NCBI RefSeq assembly: GCF_009833965.1
Contig: NZ_CP047165.1
Location: 2,046,001 to 2,110,000, forward strand
Length of the DNA: 64,000 nucleotides
DNA from: Pelistega ratti
GTDB taxonomy: Bacteria; Pseudomonadota; Gammaproteobacteria; Burkholderiales; Burkholderiaceae_B
Direction: 5' to 3'
Made by a program: the position numbers and the translations under genes. Below, piece after piece: positions 58,951-64,000 of this stretch. Under the pieces are notes generated by a model. It searched no databases and had not been told where the DNA came from. It saw only the letters and a list, made by a program, of their open reading frames with translations. Numbering within the stretch: the first letter of the stretch is position 1; the number at the start of each line of letters is the position of its first letter.

Positions 58951-61900
58951 TTAATGATTTTTTGATGTTTCGACTAATACTAGCGGTTCATCACTGCTTG
59001 TCGTAGTGGTTACTTTACGAGGACGACCGAGTTTAGGTGCTGGAATTACCACTGTTTCAACCAGTTCTTGCTTGGTTTCTACCCATTGCATACCTGCTTG
59101 ATTAACGACTTGTTCAAGCACCTGTTTATTCACAACTGGATCTGATGAAGGTGTAGTGATTTCCTCTTGTTGGGTTTGAGTGGTTATATCCTCTGTAGTC
59201 GTAGTTACTACACTTTGTGTAAAGGTAGTCGAATGTGTAGCTGTCAGCTCAATTCCTTTATCACCATCAGTCGTCGCTACATTATTGACTTCTGTATCCG
59301 TTGTGATGGTAGAAGAAGGGAGTATTTCTTCATTTGAATGGATAACAGATGTTTCTGTTGTTGCTACGGTTACAGGAGTATTATAGCTATCTTCGGTGCT
59401 AGCTGTTTGTGCTACTGATTCTGTTGTTGAAAGAGTGTCTGTGGCGCTATGTTCTACGGTTTTATGTGTAGCCGTAGCAAGTGCCATTTTAACCGCATTG
59501 GTCAGTGGATTAATAGCATACTGATCAATCTGTGGATAAGCTAAGGTAATAGGTGTTTGTGATACAACGGTATCATTGACTTTATGGGTAGTGGTTTGTT
59601 GTGATGAACCCACTGTCAATGTTTCACTTGTCCCTTTATCATCTGTGTTAGTAACAGATTCTATTGGTGCAACTATCTGTGTTGTTTCCTCGGTAATTGT
59701 GGTTTGTATAGCCTTTTCAGAAGATTCTGATTGTACTTTCTCAGAAACAGCTTTAATGTGCTGATCAGCCACAGGGTCAGGTTCTGTAATATTTTCTGTA
59801 ATGACGACAGGCGCTTGTTGTGCAAGGCGTTTTGCTTGCTCTTCTTGCTCTAGTAATACTTCGTTAGGGATAAAGGCTAGATTTTCAGTATCTACTACTT
59901 TGGTATCATCTCGGCGACTACGACGGTTACGGCGACGACGGCGACGACCTTCATCTTGATCATTATTCGTATCTATCGCTGTATCTACAGAGACATCAAG
60001 TGTTTTTTCCATTATCTCTTCTGCTGGAAGAGGTGTTGTAGTCGGTATGACAGTAGGAGCTGATAAGTCTTTTTCTACTTTGTCATTTGATTTATGACTT
60101 AAACGTTCTGCTTTAGGTTTATCAACCGATTTCTCTTGGTGTGATTTTACGGCATTACGTTTAGGTGGAATATTAGGTAACTGTACTGGTGTGTCAGTTG
60201 TATTGGTATGAGTTGTACCTTCATCTTCCTGTGTACGGCGAGTACGACGGGGACGATTTTCAGTAATATCTTTAATCGTTTCTTTATCTGACTTATGCTC
60301 AGAACGTTGTTTAACTTTGCGAGGAATCGCCTTTTCATCGTCTTTTTCATTGCGACGGCGATTGCGTTGTTTTGGATTATTTTTTGTTTTTGTTGTAGCC
60401 TCTTTGCCTTCTGCCATTTCTGGTGTTGGCGTATAAGGTTTACGTGTAAACCATGATTTAATACGTTGGAAGAAACTAATAGTTTGTTCCTCTTCTTTGG
60501 GGGCAGGTGCAGGGGCTGGGGTCTCATGGTTGATACCCTTAATAATAGCTTCCTGACGTTGTTTTTCTTCGTCTTTTTCTTTTTTGTCTTGCCAAGTGAG
60601 TGAGGTATTTTCAGGGACTTCAATCATCTCAAGGCTAGATTTTTGCTCATCTAAGCGAGGGTCGTCATAACGCACACGCTCGATATGGTGGTGAGGGGTT
60701 TCAAGATTTTTGTTAGGAATGAGATAAACACGGATTTTCATGCGTGCTTCCATCTTAACAATATCTGTCCGTTTTTCATTGAGTAGATAAGTAGCAACAT
60801 CCACAGGCACTTGTGCATAGAGGGCTGCGGTATTTTCTTTCATGGCCTCTTCTTGAAGCAGACGCAGAATATTGAGTGCGCTAGACTCTACATCACGAAT
60901 AACACCCGTACCATTACAACGAGGGCAAGTAACATGAGAGCCTTCGTTAAGTGATGGGCGTAAGCGTTGGCGAGATAATTCCATTAAGCCAAAACGCGAG
61001 ATCTTACCCATTTGGACACGGGCGCGATCCATATGAAGGGCATCCCGTAATTTTTGTTCAACACTGCGTTGGTTTTTGTTATCTTCCATATCAATAAAGT
61101 CGATAACAATGAGTCCCCCTAAGTCGCGTAAGCGTAACTGACGGGCAACTTCTTCTGCAGCTTCAAGATTGGTACGAAGTGCTGTTTCTTCAATATCGCC
61201 ACCACGAGTAGAGCGAGCAGAATTGACATCTACAGCGACTAATGCTTCGGTATGATCAATAACGATAGATCCACCAGAGGGTAATTGTACGGTACGAGAA
61301 TAGGCTGTTTCAATTTGGTACTCAACTTGGAAGCGAGAAAAAAGAGGAACAGCATTACGGTAACGTTTGACCTTGCTGATATTTTCAGGCATCACATCTT
61401 GCATAAAGGCTAATGCCTGATCATGAATAGCATCTGTATCAATGAGAATTTCAGCTATATCTGATGAAAAATAATCACGGATTGCTCGAATAACAAGACT
61501 AGATTCTTGATAAATTAAGACTGGAGCAGGATATTGTTGTGCAGCATTATAAATTGCTCGCCATAATTTAAGTAGGTATTTTAAATCCCAGTCTAGCTCA
61601 GGGGCGGTACGACCAATCCCTGCTGTACGAGCAATCATACTCATGCCTTCAGGTAAATCAAGCTGACTCATGGTTTCTCGGAGTTCTTGACGTTCTTCAC
61701 CATCAATACGGCGAGAAACACCGCCACCACGAGGATTATTAGGCATTAAGACAAGGTAACGACCAGCAAGTGAAATAAAGGTAGTAAGTGCAGCCCCTTT
61801 GTTGCCACGTTCTTCTTTTTCGACTTGAATGATGAGTTCTTGACCTTCGCTTAGTGCTTCTTGGATACGTGCATTACGAACATCTATCCCTTCTTTAAAA

Positions 61901-62130
61901 TAGCTACGAGCAACTTCTTTAAAGGGTAAAAAACCATGACGTTCGTGTCCATAATCTACAAAACACGCCTCTAGGCTAGGTTCAATACGGGTAATAACCC
62001 CTTTGTAAATATTGCCTTTACGCTGTTCTCTACCAGCTGTTTCGATGTCAATATCAAGCAGTTTTTGCCCGTCCACAATAGCAACACGTAATTCTTCTTG
62101 ATGTGTTGCATTAAATAGCATACGTTTCAT
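58951..62130 (-). CDS. rne: Ribonuclease E
   Basis: 1059 residues. The catalytic half (1-520) begins [19 protein letters not shown] and has an S1 domain ([19 protein letters not shown]), the DNase I-like site ([11 protein letters not shown], then LIVIDFIDM) and the zinc link CPRCNGTG. The C-terminal half is disordered. It carries Arg-rich blocks ([13 protein letters not shown] near 720), Lys/Glu tracts, and a long Thr/Val/Glu-rich stretch (about 790-1040) before a [10 protein letters not shown] end. It scaffolds the degradosome. A long leader with an extended -10 promoter at 62622-62630 precedes it. Confidence 0.95.
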   Translation of the reverse strand: MKRMLFNATHQEELRVAIVDGQKLLDIDIETAGREQRKGNIYKGVITRIEPSLEACFVDYGHERHGFLPFKEVARSYFKEGIDVRNARIQEALSEGQELIIQVEKEERGNKGAALTTFISLAGRYLVLMPNNPRGGGVSRRIDGEERQELRETMSQLDLPEGMSMIARTAGIGRTAPELDWDLKYLLKLWRAIYNAAQQYPAPVLIYQESSLVIRAIRDYFSSDIAEILIDTDAIHDQALAFMQDVMPENISKVKRYRNAVPLFSRFQVEYQIETAYSRTVQLPSGGSIVIDHTEALVAVDVNSARSTRGGDIEETALRTNLEAAEEVARQLRLRDLGGLIVIDFIDMEDNKNQRSVEQKLRDALHMDRARVQMGKISRFGLMELSRQRLRPSLNEGSHVTCPRCNGTGVIRDVESSALNILRLLQEEAMKENTAALYAQVPVDVATYLLNEKRTDIVKMEARMKIRVYLIPNKNLETPHHHIERVRYDDPRLDEQKSSLEMIEVPENTSLTWQDKKEKDEEKQRQEAIIKGINHETPAPAPAPKEEEQTISFFQRIKSWFTRKPYTPTPEMAEGKEATTKTKNNPKQRNRRRNEKDDEKAIPRKVKQRSEHKSDKETIKDITENRPRRTRRTQEDEGTTHTNTTDTPVQLPNIPPKRNAVKSHQEKSVDKPKAERLSHKSNDKVEKDLSAPTVIPTTTPLPAEEIMEKTLDVSVDTAIDTNNDQDEGRRRRRRNRRSRRDDTKVVDTENLAFIPNEVLLEQEEQAKRLAQQAPVVITENITEPDPVADQHIKAVSEKVQSESSEKAIQTTITEETTQIVAPIESVTNTDDKGTSETLTVGSSQQTTTHKVNDTVVSQTPITLAYPQIDQYAINPLTNAVKMALATATHKTVEHSATDTLSTTESVAQTASTEDSYNTPVTVATTETSVIHSNEEILPSSTITTDTEVNNVATTDGDKGIELTATHSTTFTQSVVTTTTEDITTQTQQEEITTPSSDPVVNKQVLEQVVNQAGMQWVETKQELVETVVIPAPKLGRPRKVTTTTSSDEPLVLVETSKNH

Positions 62131-62621
62131 ATTTTGGTTCTCATAAAAATTCTAATGTATTCACCATAAATACATTAACCCTAGGGAACTACGGGCGAAC
62201 CAAAAAACGTCATGCAATGACTAAACGAGCGATAGCATCAGCTATCACTTGAGGTATCATAATTTAAAAAACTCAAACAGTTGAGTTATATTACTTAGAT
62301 TTAAAAATCCAGACCACGTTGACAAGTGGTACAACAGTGTATCTGTGATGGTAATAGGTTACAGTGCATAAACAAGGTTCTAACAAACGGATATATGCAT
62401 TTATGTGGGTAGGAGACTAAACAAGGACTACCGCATTCAAAACATAAATAAGCATGCGTTTGCAACCAGTAAGCACCCAAACGGAGACACCTACGCGATA
62501 AAAAATTCAACGTGCCAATTTATGAGCGGTATCTACGGAGCTAAGGGGGTTGTTATCATCTCTTGCTCGACGTATATCTGCTATTGGCCCTTGGGTTAAG
62601 CCGTTTTTGTTTGGGTAAGTC

Positions 62622-62630
62622 ATTATAGCA
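62622..62630 (-). promoter_or_regulatory. Extended -10 promoter of rne (putative)
   Basis: On the reverse strand TGCTATAAT gives an extended -10 motif (TGnTATAAT). The -35 region is weak, as extended -10 promoters allow. It implies a leader of about 485 nt. Confidence 0.55.
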
Positions 62631-62724
62631 TAAGCCTTTTAAATAGGGATAGGAATTTAGGCTTATATAGAGGATTGATAATGATAATTAATATATAGGA
62701 ATAATATTAGTTATATAAGATGTT

Positions 62725-62812
62725 AAAGCACGACAAATAATGTTGAGTCGTAGTTGCTCGCTCTGCTAGCAAAACTCGCTTAGGTATCCTCTATTTTTCT
62801 GTATTTTTAAGC
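62725..62812. repeat. Dispersed intergenic repeat, copy B
   Basis: About 90 nt aligning with 42884-42976. Copy B has gaps of 1-4 nt relative to copy A. It lies between the rne promoter and the hydrolase terminator. Confidence 0.65.
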
Positions 62813-62823
62813 AATACCAATAA

Positions 62824-62848
62824 AAACTCCTCCGTAAGGGAGGAGTTA
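62824..62848 (-). terminator. Terminator of the secreted hydrolase gene
   Basis: AACTCCTCC and GGAGGAGTT pair around 5 nt, followed on the reverse strand by TTTTATT. Confidence 0.85.
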
Positions 62849-62873
62849 AAGAGGAATTTACCTAATATGTGCT

Positions 62874-63932
62874 TTAGAGATTTTTCTTAAAGAATTCAGA
62901 GAATTTTCCCATTGCTTGTTGAACATACTCAGGTTTCCAGTAGGTTTCAATATGGGTTGCATCAGGGATGAGGAACAATTCTTTATTTTGTGTTCCTGTG
63001 GCATTTTCAAACACTTCTTTCGTCATATAGAGGCTATCAGCCTTATCACCTGCAACCATTAGTAAGGGTTGATTAATTAAATCAACATTCGTATTAACAT
63101 CAAATTCCATTAAATCTGCCAAGCTATCCATTGTACTATTGGTTTGTGAGTTAGGGTGGGCATGGGTTTGTGCGTAATACTCATAACCTTGACGATATAA
63201 ATCAAAAGGTAAGGCGGCGACTTGTTCAGGGGTTAGTCCTGCACCGAAAGAGGGGGTGTATTGTACTTCGCCTGTTTGTGCTTCTTTTGCTCGAGCTTGG
63301 GCAATTTGAGCAAGTCGTTCTTGAATACTATCTTTTTGACTTCTCATAAAACCATTTCGGCGAGCATCGCCTGAATTAAACATACTTAGTGTTGCTACTG
63401 CTTTAAAGCGCTTATCCGTTTGTGCCGCTTTAATAGAGTAGCCTCCGCCACCACAAATACCGAGTAATCCTAGATGGTCAGGATCTACTCCTTGGTATTG
63501 GCTAATAAAGTCTGCTGCTGCACGAATATCTTCAATACGATTTTGTGGTTTATCGGTATAACGAGGTGTACCTTGGCTTCCCCCTTGATAGGCAGCATCA
63601 AAGGCAATGGTAATATAACCTTGTTCGGCTAATCGTTGAGCATATAAACCAGCCACTTGTTCTTTCACTCCTCCATTTGGGTGAGCAACTACAATGGTAG
63701 GGTATTTTTTATTGGCATCAAAATGAGCTGGGGTATAGACATTGGCAACGACTTCAATCCCCGTTTGTTTTTGTACATACTTAACGGGATGAATCTGTAC
63801 TTGACCTGCTACATTTTCGGTAATAGCGCCTTCATAAGTAAGGGTAAAGGGATTTTTTGCATAATCAGCTGCCATAGTAACTCCTGTTGTCGCTAAAATA
63901 AGTGATGTGCTTAATAGTGTTTTTCTTAACAT
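62874..63932 (-). CDS. Secreted dienelactone-hydrolase-like alpha/beta hydrolase
   Basis: 352 residues. A Sec signal peptide (MLRKTLLSTSLILATTGVTM, then AADY) opens the protein. The nucleophile elbow GICGGGGYS has cysteine, not serine, at the nucleophile position, as in dienelactone hydrolases (GxCxG). The acid is likely in VAGDKADSLYM and the histidine in DATHIETYW. VYTPAHFDANKKYPTIVVAHPNGG fits hydrolases once tied to xylose/cephalosporin esterase groups only distantly. It is probably periplasmic; substrate unknown. The start is set two codons inside the longest frame. Confidence 0.85.
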   Translation of the reverse strand: MLRKTLLSTSLILATTGVTMAADYAKNPFTLTYEGAITENVAGQVQIHPVKYVQKQTGIEVVANVYTPAHFDANKKYPTIVVAHPNGGVKEQVAGLYAQRLAEQGYITIAFDAAYQGGSQGTPRYTDKPQNRIEDIRAAADFISQYQGVDPDHLGLLGICGGGGYSIKAAQTDKRFKAVATLSMFNSGDARRNGFMRSQKDSIQERLAQIAQARAKEAQTGEVQYTPSFGAGLTPEQVAALPFDLYRQGYEYYAQTHAHPNSQTNSTMDSLADLMEFDVNTNVDLINQPLLMVAGDKADSLYMTKEVFENATGTQNKELFLIPDATHIETYWKPEYVQQAMGKFSEFFKKNL

Positions 63933-64000
63933 AATCATTCCTTATATTCATTAAAACCATAAGAAAAGTATAAAAGGTTTTAGGGTTTTTGATTAGAGGG

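Larger units (their letters stand above)
62131..62873 (-). other. rne leader and intergenic region
   Basis: About 485 nt of leader lie between the predicted start near 62615 and the rne start. Such long leaders let RNase E autoregulate by cutting its own mRNA; that is known in E. coli and inferred here. No protein gene is convincing. The remainder (62631-62873) holds a Fur-like AT-rich site at 62677-62695, the repeat at 62725-62812 and a terminator. Confidence 0.5.

Noticed and set aside
60147..60623. A 158-codon Lys-rich reverse frame inside rne
   Set aside because: It is an out-of-frame reading of the Lys/Glu-coding part of rne on the same strand.
62301..62510. A cysteine-rich 69-codon frame in the rne leader
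   Set aside because: No ribosome binding site or family is visible. The long structured rne leader explains the lower AT content.

Overview
The window looks like a chromosomal segment of an AT-rich betaproteobacterium of the family Alcaligenaceae. I would place it near Pelistega, Oligella, Basilea or Taylorella. The evidence is the 16S rRNA (including the Alcaligenaceae-type stretch before the V6 loop), the Ile/Ala tRNAs in the 16S-23S spacer, and a set of betaproteobacterial housekeeping genes with low-GC codon use. The genus is an inference from memory; no alignment was run.

Layout. 1-2764: the start of a CorC-like gene running off the left edge, two small LuxR-type HTH genes, then about 1.5 kb without genes but with short tandem repeats. 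2765-8706: a complete rRNA operon with two look-alike promoters, boxA sites, processing stems, 16S, tRNA-Ile, tRNA-Ala, 23S and 5S, ending in an intrinsic terminator. The 23S gene carries an intervening sequence in helix 25 made of two 51-nt repeats. 9243-16323: gst-ohr, serB, nth, an RnfB-like ferredoxin, fdxA-fpr, pncB and ridA. 16607-25726: an accessory stretch with a secreted RHS-type protein lacking a toxin tail, a secreted tannase-family esterase, two tandem membrane-protein paralogues (one frameshifted), gabD and a Nudix hydrolase. 26029-26789: tRNA-Ser, tRNA-Leu and tRNA-Pro. 27234-34369: recQ facing the dusB-fis-purH-ruvC-ruvA-ruvB cluster.

34608-40723 is the most unusual region. One strand carries a YkgJ-type cysteine-cluster protein, a 544-residue coiled-coil/membrane protein, a glycine-zipper membrane protein and a YaaW/DUF3944 protein. 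Upstream lie a 31-nt poly-T tract, a HEPN-domain protein with an RNase-like Rx4H motif, and an intact IS30-family element. I propose this as a candidate undescribed membrane-acting stress or defence cassette. That function is inference; only the gene content is seen.

40779-63932: a LysR regulator divergent from a luciferase-like oxidoreductase, ctaG, a YheT hydrolase, a zinc-finger protein, a RhlE-type helicase, a thioredoxin-like protein, a CinA-N/MoaB-like protein, pyrD, aat, relA-trpB-trpA-accD, an ABC exporter, rne with a long leader, and a secreted dienelactone-hydrolase-like enzyme. Most of these are ordinary housekeeping genes: stringent response, tryptophan and fatty-acid synthesis, recombination, RNA decay and redox metabolism.
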